Source: Actinobacteria bacterium OK074
Lineage (GTDB): Bacteria; Actinomycetota; Actinomycetes; Streptomycetales; Streptomycetaceae
Length of the DNA: 32,304 bases
Reading direction: 5' to 3'
Assembly: GCA_001298575.1 (NCBI GenBank)
Contig: LJCV01000029.1
Location: 1 to 32,304 of the forward strand
Every line of letters starts with the position of its first letter. Position 1 is the first letter of the stretch. The notes under the pieces were generated by a model. The model did not search any database, was not told the DNA's origin, and saw nothing but the letters and a program-made list of their open reading frames with translations. This document shows positions 16,516-24,587 of this stretch, piece by piece. A program made the position numbers and the translations under genes.

Positions 16516-16557
16516 CCGCCGCCGCCGTACGGCTTCGTCGTCGTACGGCAGCGGCGG
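16516..16557 (-). terminator. Strong hairpin between ycnI and sco
   Basis: CCGCCGCCGCCGTACG on the left pairs with CGTACGGCAGCGGCGG on the right, a 16-bp stem with one mismatch and a loop of about ten bases. It lies 25 bases after the ycnI stop and 42 before the sco start. It should end or weaken ycnI transcripts; some read-through into sco is possible. Confidence 0.65.
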
Positions 16558-16581
16558 CGTCCTCCGGAGGGATGAGTGGCG

Positions 16582-17349
16582 TCAGGCTTCTGTGGTGGTG
16601 CGGCGGCGGCCGGCCAGGACGCCGTAGGCCACGCCCGCCGCACCGACGACGATGCCGACGACGGCGAGCACGCGCGCGGTGGTGTCACTGCCGTCGGAAC
16701 CGGCGGTCGTGTCGGCGGCGGCCGTGGTGGAGGTCTCCTCGGCGGCGTCCTCGGCGGTCGCGGAGCCGTGGTGGCCGTCGGCGGCGGTGGCGGCGGTCAG
16801 AGTGAGCACCGGGGCGGGGTTCTCGGGCTCGGCGGCGCCCTCCTGCTGGACCTCGATCCAGCGGACGACCTCTTTGTTGTCGTACGTCTGGAGGGCCTTG
16901 AAGGCGACCTCGTCGGCCTTGGCGGGGAGCGGGCCGACGGCGAGCGGGAACTTCTGGAAGTAGCCCGGCTCGATGCCCTTGCCGGTGGCCGTCCAGGTCA
17001 CCTTGGAGACGGCCTCCTCGATCTGCTGGCCGCTGACGGTGACCGGCTTGTCGAGCTTGGTCGTGGTGACCTTCGCCTTCCAGCCCTCGACGGGCTGCGG
17101 CATGGCGTCCACGAACGGCGTGTCGGTCGGGAAGGACACCTCAAGCTTGGTGGTCGAGGCGTCGTCGCGTTCGTTGGGGACCCGGAAGTCGATGATCGCG
17201 TAACCGCCCTGGGGCGCCGTGCCCTCGGGCTCCACGCTGACGTGCGCGGAGGCGGGGCCCGCCAGGGCCAGTACGGCGGTGGCGGCGGCGATACCGGCGG
17301 CGCCGAGACGGGCCTTCGGGAACTTCGAGGAAGCCTTCGGGAACTGCAT
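16582..17349 (-). CDS. ycnI: YcnI-family copper-binding membrane-anchored protein (DUF1775)
   Basis: 255 residues. The signal peptide ends PASA-HVSVEPEG, so the mature protein begins with His36, as in YcnI proteins where this N-terminal His helps bind Cu(II). The DUF1775 domain (36-180) contains GYAIIDFRVPNE and WKAKVTTTKLDKP. A Thr/Ala/Gly linker leads to a membrane helix near 227-247 and a basic end GRRRTTTEA, so it is anchored facing outside. Located upstream of sco behind a hairpin; a role in extracytoplasmic copper storage or transfer is likely. Confidence 0.9.
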   Translation of the reverse strand: MQFPKASSKFPKARLGAAGIAAATAVLALAGPASAHVSVEPEGTAPQGGYAIIDFRVPNERDDASTTKLEVSFPTDTPFVDAMPQPVEGWKAKVTTTKLDKPVTVSGQQIEEAVSKVTWTATGKGIEPGYFQKFPLAVGPLPAKADEVAFKALQTYDNKEVVRWIEVQQEGAAEPENPAPVLTLTAATAADGHHGSATAEDAAEETSTTAAADTTAGSDGSDTTARVLAVVGIVVGAAGVAYGVLAGRRRTTTEA

Positions 17350-17533
17350 GAAGGGAGTACTCCGCTTCGAGTGGGTTCGTGACGGTGAAGGGCACGCGTA
17401 CCGACGGGCACACGCGCGTGGCGCGCGACGGCACCCTTCACGACACGAACGGACCCGACGGCACAGACGTCGGACGAGCGCGGAAGACGGCTGCTTCTTC
17501 GGTCGGTTCGTTGCAGTGGGGCGGCGCGCGGCG

Positions 17534-18379
17534 TCAGAGAGCGAGGGCGGGCGCGGCGGGCAAGGGCGGCCCGCGCCGGATCACCGTGTGCTGGAGCGCG
17601 CTCGTGCGCGGCTTCGGCGGCACGGGCGGCGCGGTGCACAGCGCGCGCGGCCGGGCGTCGGGCGCGCCGGGGAGCCCGGCCAGCAGGGCGCGTACGAGCG
17701 TGAGGGCGGCGCGCAGGGCCCGTACGGGCGCCCCCTCGGCGATGCCCGCGGACAGCCGCATGAGCCGCAGCAGCGCCATGTCCCCGCGGCGCAGCATCCA
17801 CCCGGCGGCGACGGCCGCGAGCACGTGGCCCAGCAGCATGGGCAGCGAGGGCAGCACGGACGGCAGCGCGGACGCGGAGGAGCCCGCCGTCGACGACAGC
17901 GCGTCCGAGGCGTGCGGCGAGGTGCCCGTGCCGAGCCGGGCCTCGGTCAGGATGCGCTGGGCCCGGGCCGGGCTGAGCGTCGCCGCGGAGGCCCCGCAGA
18001 GCAGCCGTGCGGCCCGCGCCACGAGCGTCGCGTCGGTGCCGGTCGCCGACATCCCGGGCATGCCCGCCATCGACGTACCGGACGCGCCGGCGACCCCGGC
18101 GGCGTGCTGGCCGAGCCCGAAGAGCGTGTGCAGGGCGGTCTGGCCGACGGCGAGCACCACGACGATGCCCGGCAGCGTCCGTTCCCGCCCGGCGAGCGCC
18201 GTCGCGACGCCGAACACGGTGAGGAAGCCCGCGGCCAGCGTCCACGGCGGCACGGCCGCGCAGGAGGCCAGCCCGTGCCCCGCGGCGGCCAGCACGACGC
18301 AGACCGCGGCGAAGACCGCGGCCCTCAGAACCCGGAGGTCGACTCCGGAGCGCGCCGTACGCGGCTGGCGGGGAGACAT
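17534..18379 (-). CDS. Integral membrane protein with Met/His-rich loop, unknown function
   Basis: 281 residues, not assigned to a named family. Hydrophobic segments near 17-38, 46-62, 71-90 and 178-200. The loop between segments 3 and 4 starts GLGQHAAGV and contains SMAGMPGMSATG, a His plus four Met within 25 residues, which would suit Cu(I). Its place at the head of the copper block supports such a role, but this is inference. The C-terminus is Pro/Arg-rich and likely cytoplasmic. Co-directional with ycnI but separated by 184 bases, so it may have its own transcript. Confidence 0.75.
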   Translation of the reverse strand: MSPRQPRTARSGVDLRVLRAAVFAAVCVVLAAAGHGLASCAAVPPWTLAAGFLTVFGVATALAGRERTLPGIVVVLAVGQTALHTLFGLGQHAAGVAGASGTSMAGMPGMSATGTDATLVARAARLLCGASAATLSPARAQRILTEARLGTGTSPHASDALSSTAGSSASALPSVLPSLPMLLGHVLAAVAAGWMLRRGDMALLRLMRLSAGIAEGAPVRALRAALTLVRALLAGLPGAPDARPRALCTAPPVPPKPRTSALQHTVIRRGPPLPAAPALAL

Positions 18380-18572
18380 GGCGGGCTCATCATCGCACTG
18401 GCCTTACGGGCCCCATACGGCAGGTCCGCAAGGTGGCATGTGCGCGGTTACGGAAGAAGGCCCCATAAAAGAGTGTCAAAAAGTACGACAAGACCGCAAT
18501 GTCACGGGCCTATACACCGATTCCTGCCGCCCGCGCATCCGCCCTATGGGCGGTATCACGGCGATCGGGCGA

Positions 18573-18601
18573 TTGCATCGGGGTGAGGCTGGCAATAGGT
18601 A
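18573..18601 (+). promoter_or_regulatory. Candidate promoter of the RsbW-like gene
   Basis: TTGCAT (18573-18578), 17-base spacer, TAGGTA (18596-18601). Transcription would begin about 30 bases before the ATG at 18639, leaving room for the AGGAGG at 18626-18631. Hexamer match to the vegetative consensus is fair. Confidence 0.5.
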
Positions 18602-18638
18602 ACGGTATGTCGAGCCGCGGCGGCCAGGAGGCTGGAGC

Positions 18639-19094
18639 ATGAGCATCTGGTGGTCACTTCACTTGCGGCGTGAGGCCGCCAGCGTGCCTCTCGCGAGACG
18701 GCTGCTGCTCGGCACCATGGAGACCGCGGGCGTCGACCCGGACGTCTCCTACGACCTCTCGGTGGCCCTCAGCGAGGCGTGTGCCAACGCCGTCGAGCAC
18801 GGCGGTGCCGCGATGCCCGGCGGCGGTTCGGAGGCGTACCGGGTGACGGCGTACCTCGACGGCGAGAAGTGCCGCATCGAAGTGGCCGACGCGGGCCCGG
18901 GCTTCCCCACCGGCAGGGCCCGCCCGCCGCTCCGCCCGGCCGCCACCGACGCGGAACACGGCCGCGGCCTCGGCCTCATCAAGGAACTCGCCGACCACGT
19001 CCACATCGGCAACACCCCGGGACGGGGCGGCGCGGTGGTGAGCTTCGACAAGATCCTCAAGTGGCGCGAGGACGCACCCCTGATGGCCGTTTAA
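18639..19094 (+). CDS. RsbW/SpoIIAB-like ATP-binding regulatory protein
   Basis: 151 residues, a stand-alone HATPase_c_2 domain. N-box ALSEACANAVEH 43-54, G1 box DAGPGF 84-89, G2 box GRGLGLIKEL 108-117. This Bergerat-type fold is that of anti-sigma factor kinases; Streptomyces encodes many that regulate sigma factors or anti-anti-sigma proteins by phosphorylation. Partner unknown: no sigma factor or STAS gene is adjacent. AGGAGG lies seven bases before ATG 18639. Confidence 0.88.
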   Translation: MSIWWSLHLRREAASVPLARRLLLGTMETAGVDPDVSYDLSVALSEACANAVEHGGAAMPGGGSEAYRVTAYLDGEKCRIEVADAGPGFPTGRARPPLRPAATDAEHGRGLGLIKELADHVHIGNTPGRGGAVVSFDKILKWREDAPLMAV

Positions 19095-19189
19095 CGGCCT
19101 CTTCGGGGCACCCGTACGTTGTGCGCATCCTTAAGTCGCGCACAGGATCGGCTCAGGCTCCTGACGGGCGTCGTTCCTAACGTCGGCGT

Positions 19190-20113
19190 ATGACGGGAAA
19201 CCACAGGAACGCCACCATCACCAGACGCCGCGCGATCGTGGTGACCGGCGGGACGGTCGCGGCCGGCGGCCTCGCCGTCGCCGGGTACCAGTCGGCGTTC
19301 GCCGACACGGCCACCGGGGCCGAAACGAGCGCCACGGCCTCCGCCTCCGCGAGCAGCGGCAGTTGCACGCAGCTCATGTCGAGCGTCACGGAAGGGCCCT
19401 ACTACCTCGACGGCGCCCTGGTACGGAAGAACCTCACCGAGGGCAAGGACGGCGTTCCGCTGACCCTGCGGCTGACCGTGGTCGACTCCACCGACGGCTG
19501 CACCCCGGTCTCCGGCGCGGCCGTGGAGATCTGGCACTGCGACGCCTGGGGTTACTACTCCGGCTACACCACCGCCAGCCCCAGCGGTTCGGTCCCCGCG
19601 GAGAGCGAAGAGGGCGACAGCGCGAACGACAGCACCTATCTGCGCGGATATCAGGTCGCAAACGCCAACGGGGTCGTCAAGTTCGAGACGATCTTCCCCG
19701 GCTGGTACGTCCCCCGCACCTGCCACATCCACGTCAAGGTGCACACCGGCGGCGAGCAGGAGGACGGCACCTACGAGGGCGGCAAGGTCAACTACACCGG
19801 CCAGCTCTTCTTCGCCGACGACATCGCCGAGGAGATCTTCGCCCTGGAGCCGTACGCGAAGCACACCGGCACCTACACCGCCCTCGCCGACGACATGGTC
19901 TACGACGGCGGCGGCGCCACCAGCGGCCTGCTGACCCTCAAGGCGGTGCACAAGAAGGACCCGGCCAAGGGCTACAAGGGCTTCCTGACCCTCGGCATCG
20001 ACCCGGACGCCGAGAACACCGGCGCGGGCAGCGGGGGCGGCGGCACCCCGCCGAGCGACGGCGCCTCCCCGCCGAGCGGCAGCCCGAGCCCGTCGGCCTC
20101 GGCCTCCTCGTAG
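19190..20113 (+). CDS. Tat-exported intradiol ring-cleavage dioxygenase-like protein
   Basis: 307 residues. Twin-arginine signal (TRRRAIVVTGG, residues 11-21), then a short Ser/Ala linker. The intradiol dioxygenase core runs from about 58 to 265: TEGPYY 67-72, VEIWHCDAWGYYSGY 112-126, and GWYVPRTCHIHVKV 171-184. Expected non-haem Fe(III) ligands are a Tyr in 122-126, Tyr173, His179 and His181. The C-terminal 35 residues are Gly/Ser/Pro-rich. Secreted members in Streptomyces (e.g. from a SirexAA-E strain) act on catechol or lignin-derived aromatics; here there is no obvious carbohydrate-binding domain. No Shine-Dalgarno is seen. TAACGT ends six bases before ATG 19190, so the mRNA may be leaderless. 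Confidence 0.9.
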   Translation: MTGNHRNATITRRRAIVVTGGTVAAGGLAVAGYQSAFADTATGAETSATASASASSGSCTQLMSSVTEGPYYLDGALVRKNLTEGKDGVPLTLRLTVVDSTDGCTPVSGAAVEIWHCDAWGYYSGYTTASPSGSVPAESEEGDSANDSTYLRGYQVANANGVVKFETIFPGWYVPRTCHIHVKVHTGGEQEDGTYEGGKVNYTGQLFFADDIAEEIFALEPYAKHTGTYTALADDMVYDGGGATSGLLTLKAVHKKDPAKGYKGFLTLGIDPDAENTGAGSGGGGTPPSDGASPPSGSPSPSASASS

Positions 20114-20123
20114 GGCGCGGGCG

Positions 20124-20951
20124 ATGAACAGCCGCGAGGACGAGGAACTGGCGCGCGCCGCCGTGGCCGCGCTCACCGGGCAGCTGGCCCTGCTCCCCAA
20201 GCCGGGCCTGCCCGACCCGCGCGATCTCGGCGTCCGGTCCGCCGGACGCGACCACAGAACCCTGCTCTGGTCGGCCGGGGCGCTCGCGCCCGGCCTCGCG
20301 GCCATGGCCGCCGCCCGCCGCCGCAACGGCGCCGTCACCCCGCAGCTGCGGGCCGAACTCGGCGCGATCGGCCGCTCCGCGGAACGCACGGCGGGCCGCG
20401 CGGGCGCGGGCCACCGGGGCGCCCTGTGGGCGCTGGGCCTCCTGGTCGCGGCGGCCGCCCTGGGCCCCCGGACCAGGCCCTACGACGTGGCCATGACCGC
20501 CAAGCGGATCGTCGGCCATCCCGACCGGGGCGCCCCGCGCAGGCCCTCGCACGGCTCCACGGTCTCGGCGAAGTACGGCGCGGCCGGCGCCCGGGGCGAG
20601 GCGCGGGCCGGATTCCCGCACGTACGCCGGGCGTTGGAGACGCTGGCCAGGACCCGCACGGCCGGCGCGACCGAGGATCAGGCCCGCCTCGACGCCCTGC
20701 TCACCGTGATGTCCACCCTCCAGGACACCGAACTCCTGCACACCGCGGGCCCGCTGGGGCTGCGCCACGTCCAGGCGGGCGCCCGGGGCGTCCTGGAGGC
20801 GGGCGGTACGGCCACGGAGGCGGGCGCGGCGGCCCTGGCCGCGTTCGACGCGGACCTGCACACGCGCGCGTGGAGCCCGCGGGGGAGTGCGGGGCTGCTG
20901 GCGGGGGCGCTGTTCCTGGACTCGCTGCCGACCGGCGCCCCGTCCGCGTAG
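20124..20951 (+). CDS. CitG/MdcB-family triphosphoribosyl-dephospho-CoA synthase-like protein
   Basis: 275 residues. Family motifs are recognisable: LLPKPGLPDPRD 23-33 (PRPGLVDP in CitG), HGSTVSAKYGAAGARGEARAGFP 143-165, DTELLH 201-206 and SPRGSAGLLAGALFL 251-265. CitG makes the prosthetic-group precursor of citrate lyase or malonate decarboxylase from ATP and dephospho-CoA. No lyase or decarboxylase genes are in the window, so the real reaction is uncertain. It begins ten bases after the dioxygenase stop, suggesting co-transcription. Low-complexity Ala/Gly stretches make it look divergent. Confidence 0.8.
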   Translation: MNSREDEELARAAVAALTGQLALLPKPGLPDPRDLGVRSAGRDHRTLLWSAGALAPGLAAMAAARRRNGAVTPQLRAELGAIGRSAERTAGRAGAGHRGALWALGLLVAAAALGPRTRPYDVAMTAKRIVGHPDRGAPRRPSHGSTVSAKYGAAGARGEARAGFPHVRRALETLARTRTAGATEDQARLDALLTVMSTLQDTELLHTAGPLGLRHVQAGARGVLEAGGTATEAGAAALAAFDADLHTRAWSPRGSAGLLAGALFLDSLPTGAPSA

Positions 20952-20963
20952 CGAGAGCCCACA

Positions 20964-21017
20964 CCCACGCGCGCGTGGGCGCACGGCAACGGCCGGGCAC
21001 CACCAGGTGCCCGGCCG
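20964..21017. terminator. Double hairpin between converging genes
   Basis: Two perfect inverted repeats: CCCACGCG/CGCGTGGG (20964-20979, no loop bases) and CGGCCGGGCACC/GGTGCCCGGCCG (20990-21001 and 21006-21017, ACCA loop). They lie between the converging CitG-like gene (plus) and pepP (minus, stop at 21033) and can end transcription from both sides. Confidence 0.8.
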
Positions 21018-21032
21018 CTCGGAACGCCTGCG

Positions 21033-22553
21033 TCAGCCGTTGGTGCCGCGCAGTGCGGCCATCCACGCCTCGACCTCGTCGGACCGCCGGGGCAGCCCCG
21101 CGGACAGGTTCTCGTTGCCGTTCTCCGTCACGAGGATGTCGTCCTCGATGCGGGCCCCGATCCCCCGGTACTCCTCCGGCACGGTCAGGTCGTCGGCCTG
21201 GAAGTACAGCCCCGGCTCGACGGTCAGCACCATGCCCGGCTCCAGCACGCCCTCCACGTACGTCTCGGTCCGCGCGGCGGCGCAGTCGTGGACGTCCAGG
21301 CCGAGCATGTGGCCGGTGCCGTGCAGCGTCCAGCGCCGTTGCAGGCCGAGTTCCAGGACGCGCTCCACCGGGCCCTCCAGGAGGCCCCACTCCACCAGCC
21401 GCTCGGCCAGCACGCGCTGTGCGGCGGCGTGGAAGTCGCGGTACTTCGCGCCCGGCTGCACCGCCGCGATGCCCGCCTCCTGGGCGTCGTACACGGCGTC
21501 GTAGATCTTCTTCTGGAGTTCGGTGTAGCGGCCGTTGATCGGCAGGGTGCGGGTGACGTCCGCGGTGTAGTACGTGTGCGTCTCGACGCCCGCGTCCAGC
21601 AGGAGGAGGTCGCCGGAGCGGACCGGGCCGTCGTTGCGGACCCAGTGCAGCGTGCAGGCGTGCGGGCCGGCGGCGCAGATGGAGCCGTAGCCGACGTCGT
21701 TGCCCTCCACGCGCGCGCGGAGGAAGAACGTGCCCTCGATGTAGCGCTCGCTGGTGGCCTCGGCCTTGTCCAGGACGCGTACGACGTCCTCGAAGCCGCG
21801 GACCGTCGAATCGACCGCCTTCTGCAGCTCGCCGATTTCAAACCTGTCCTTGACGAGCCGTGCCTCGGACAGGAAGACCCGCAGTTCCTCGTCGCGCTCG
21901 GCGGTCACCTTGTCGTGCAGGGCCGTCTCGATGCCGACGTCGTGGCCACGGACCACGCGGACCGGGCCGGTGGCCTCCTTGAGGAGGGCGGCCAGTTCGC
22001 GCACGTCCGAGACCGGGATGCCGTACAGCCGTTCGGACTCGGTCAGGGAGTGGCGGCGGCCGACCCACAGTTCGCCCTGGCCGGAGAGCCAGAACTCGCC
22101 GTTCTCGCGGTCGGAGCGCGGCAGTAGGTACAGCGTCGCCTTGTGGCCCTCGGCCTCCGGCTCCAGGACCAGGACGCCGTCCTCGGTCTGGTTTCCGGTC
22201 AGGTACGTGTACTCGACCGACGCCCGGAACGGGTAGTCCGTGTCGTTCGAACGCGTCTTCAGATTGCCCGAGGGGACGACCAGGCGCTCGCCCGGGAAGC
22301 GCGCGGAGAGCGCGGCGCGGCGGGCGGCGGTCTCGGCGACCTGGGCGATCGGCTCCAGGTCGTGCAGCTCGGTGTCGGCCCAGCCGGACTTCATGCTCTC
22401 GGCCAGCTCGTCGGACACGCCCGGGTAGAGCCCGTTCTTGCGCTGCTTGATCGCCTCTTCCTCGGCCTCTTCGCCTGCCGCGGCGTCGGCCTCGGCAGCT
22501 TCGGCGTTCACGGTTTCCGGGGTCTCCGGATTCTCCGAGAGCTCGTCCGCCAC
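21033..22553 (-). CDS. pepP: Aminopeptidase P (Xaa-Pro aminopeptidase), M24B
   Basis: 506 residues. An acidic Glu/Ala-rich N-terminus (1-40) precedes the AMP_N domain (about 75-210) and the M24 domain (245-480). The five metal ligands are complete: Asp320 (LLLLDAG), Asp332 (TADVTRT), His415 (HGTGHMLG), Glu446 (TVEPGLY) and Glu470 (ARIEDDILVT). It removes N-terminal residues preceding proline. Start: AAGGAGG sits six bases before GTG 22553 but only one base before ATG 22559, so the GTG is preferred; the difference is two residues. A terminator-like hairpin separates it from the upstream phosphatase gene. Confidence 0.95.
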   Translation of the reverse strand: MADELSENPETPETVNAEAAEADAAAGEEAEEEAIKQRKNGLYPGVSDELAESMKSGWADTELHDLEPIAQVAETAARRAALSARFPGERLVVPSGNLKTRSNDTDYPFRASVEYTYLTGNQTEDGVLVLEPEAEGHKATLYLLPRSDRENGEFWLSGQGELWVGRRHSLTESERLYGIPVSDVRELAALLKEATGPVRVVRGHDVGIETALHDKVTAERDEELRVFLSEARLVKDRFEIGELQKAVDSTVRGFEDVVRVLDKAEATSERYIEGTFFLRARVEGNDVGYGSICAAGPHACTLHWVRNDGPVRSGDLLLLDAGVETHTYYTADVTRTLPINGRYTELQKKIYDAVYDAQEAGIAAVQPGAKYRDFHAAAQRVLAERLVEWGLLEGPVERVLELGLQRRWTLHGTGHMLGLDVHDCAAARTETYVEGVLEPGMVLTVEPGLYFQADDLTVPEEYRGIGARIEDDILVTENGNENLSAGLPRRSDEVEAWMAALRGTNG

Positions 22554-22578
22554 GGTCATCCTCCTTGGATACGGCACT

Positions 22579-22615
22579 GGGCCTCCTCCATCGTACGGTC
22601 GTACCGCGGAGGCCC
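22579..22615 (-). terminator. Hairpin after the GAF-PPM gene
   Basis: GGGCCTCC (22579-22586) pairs with GGAGGCCC (22608-22615), with an inner GTACG/CGTAC stem. It lies downstream of the phosphatase stop (22674) and 20 bases upstream of the pepP Shine-Dalgarno on the minus strand. Confidence 0.65.
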
Positions 22616-22673
22616 CGGAGGGGTGTCCGAGTGGACGGGTGTGCGTGCGGACCGGGCCCTACTCGAAGCGTGC

Positions 22674-24131
22674 CTACTCGAAGCGTGCCGCCAGCACCAC
22701 CACGTCCTCCGGGCTGTCCGTGGCGTCCTCCAGGCCGTCCGGCAGCATCCGGCGCAGGATGTGGTCGGCGACCGCCTCCGGGTCCGTACGCAGGGCCTTG
22801 GGGACGGTGGTCGCGGCGGTGTGCAGGCGGGTGAAGGCGCGGTCGGTGGACTCGCCGGTGCGGTTGAGGAGACCGTCCGTGTAGAGGACGACCGTTTCGC
22901 CGGGGTCCAGCGTCAGTTCGACGCTCGGCGCCTCCCAGCACGCGAGCATCCCCAGGGGCGCCGACAGCGACGTCTCCACGAACTCCGTGCGCCGCTCGCC
23001 GAGCACCAGCGGCGGGCAGTGCCCGGCCCCGGCGACCGTGACCTTGTGCAGGGCGGGCTCGCAGTAGGCGAACAGGGCGGTGGCCGAGCGGGCCGGTTCG
23101 GTCAGCCGCAGCAGCAGTTCCAGGTCCGACAGGACCGCCACCGGGTCCTCGCCCTCCATCACGGCGTACGCGCGCAGGGAGGCCCGCAGGCGCCCCATCG
23201 CGGCCACCGCGCTCGGCCCCGAACCGGTCACCGAGCCGACCGCGAGGCCCAGCGCCGCGTCCGGCAGCGGCAGCGCGTCGTACCAGTCGCCGCCGCCGCG
23301 CGGGCCGGTACGGTGCCGGGCGGCGAGCTGGACGCCGGCGACGCGGGGGAGCCGGGAGGGCAGCAGCTCCTCGGCGATCGTCCGCATGCACGCGCGTGTG
23401 CGCTCGACGTCGACGATCCTGGCCAGGTGCTCGGCCGCGTGCCGCACGTAGAGGCCGACGAGGTGGCGTTGCCGTTCGGTGGGTTCGGCGGGCTCGTCGT
23501 ACAACCACACCGCGGCCCCCAGCCGGCCCGCGGACTCGCCGCTGAGCGGGAGCGCGTAACTGGCGGCGTACCCGAGCCGGGCGGCGACCTCGCGGTGACG
23601 GGGGTCGAGCCCGTCCTGGGCGAACAGGTCGGGCTGGCTGATCGCGTCGAAGCCGGGGGGACAGGGGGACTTGGGGGATTTGGTGGCCGCGGTCGTGGTG
23701 CCGGTGCCGTCGTCCGGCAGGCCGTCCAGGATCTGGCCGTACGACGTCGCGCTGCGCGGGATGGTCTCGATGTGACCGAGGTCGGCGTGGCCGAGGCCGA
23801 GGCCGATGGTGCGGTCGGGGCCGAGGCCGTCGCGCGGTTCCAGGACGAGCAGGCCGCGCCGGGCGCCCACGAGGGCGGCTCCGGCGCGCAACAGCTCCTG
23901 GAGGGCGGCGTCGGGTGCGTCCGTGCGGGCCAGACGTTCCGTGAGTTCGTGGAGAGTCGTGAGGTCGGAGACCCAGCCGGCCAGGCGGTCCTGGAGGATC
24001 GCGGACGGGGCGGGTGGGGGCGGTGGGACCGAGGGGGCGGCGGTGACCGCGGGCGTCGGCGCGACAGTCTGAGCAGGAGCCGGAACTGTGGCATCGATTC
24101 CAGCCACTTTCGGGAGGTGGGGGGCGCTCAT
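22674..24131 (-). CDS. GAF-PPM (SpoIIE-type) phosphatase, metal motif degenerate
   Basis: 485 residues. The N-terminus is Pro/Ala-rich (14-45), a GAF-like sensor domain covers about 55-240, and a SpoIIE/RsbU-type PPM domain 260-485. GGDWYD 280-285 and YTDGLLNR 417-424 are present and PEDVVVL near 474-480 fits the last Asp. The motif normally GDVxGHG reads VGSVTGSG (298-305), replacing Asp with Ser300 and His with Ser304, so Mn binding may fail. Normal members dephosphorylate anti-anti-sigma factors, opposing RsbW-like kinases such as those at 18639 and 28247. ATG 24131 is chosen because the open frame upstream has low third-position GC, unlike coding sequence here. Confidence 0.85.
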   Translation of the reverse strand: MSAPHLPKVAGIDATVPAPAQTVAPTPAVTAAPSVPPPPPAPSAILQDRLAGWVSDLTTLHELTERLARTDAPDAALQELLRAGAALVGARRGLLVLEPRDGLGPDRTIGLGLGHADLGHIETIPRSATSYGQILDGLPDDGTGTTTAATKSPKSPCPPGFDAISQPDLFAQDGLDPRHREVAARLGYAASYALPLSGESAGRLGAAVWLYDEPAEPTERQRHLVGLYVRHAAEHLARIVDVERTRACMRTIAEELLPSRLPRVAGVQLAARHRTGPRGGGDWYDALPLPDAALGLAVGSVTGSGPSAVAAMGRLRASLRAYAVMEGEDPVAVLSDLELLLRLTEPARSATALFAYCEPALHKVTVAGAGHCPPLVLGERRTEFVETSLSAPLGMLACWEAPSVELTLDPGETVVLYTDGLLNRTGESTDRAFTRLHTAATTVPKALRTDPEAVADHILRRMLPDGLEDATDSPEDVVVLAARFE

Positions 24132-24277
24132 CGTGTCCGGCTTTCCGACCGGTGCGTATTGCTCCACAGCATCGCAAACCCCCATGTCGTTCTGCGCCAC
24201 CGGCAGCGTCCCGGCAGTGTCAGCAGTGTCTCCACATGTACACGCACTCGTACGGAGATGTCCAGCATTGTCCTGCG

Positions 24278-24306
24278 GGGATTCCCGAGTGTCCGCGGGA
24301 TTCCCG
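24278..24306. repeat. Direct repeat GGGATTCCCG, 19-bp period
   Basis: GGGATTCCCG at 24278-24287 and 24297-24306. Each copy is itself a near-palindrome (GGGA/TCCC). It lies about 150 bases upstream of the GAF-PPM start, a position suited to a regulator binding on one face of the helix. Confidence 0.6.
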
Positions 24307-24587
24307 GACTCACTTGCGGAAAGCAGAAGTTGGCTTGAAAATGACTCAAGTAACGGCATATTGCGGTCGACTGGCCTTGTTCGACGGAGCGTCACAGCGG
24401 TCGTGATGGGTACGTACTCGGTAAGGACCAGGGGTGGTCGGTAGCCATCCGGAACCTGGCGACCGGCCCGGGCGTCTTAACCATCGACGACCGAGCCCCA
24501 TCCTCCCGTGGCGGAGGCGGCGAGCAACAGCGGGACGGCAAAAGCGCCAGACGTCGCCACCCCACGCCAAGCCCGTGCTTTTTGAAG

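Noticed and set aside
24132..24395. Longer N-terminus of the GAF-PPM protein
   Set aside because: Codons there (TTA, CTT, TTT, TCA) lack the high third-position GC seen in every gene of the window.
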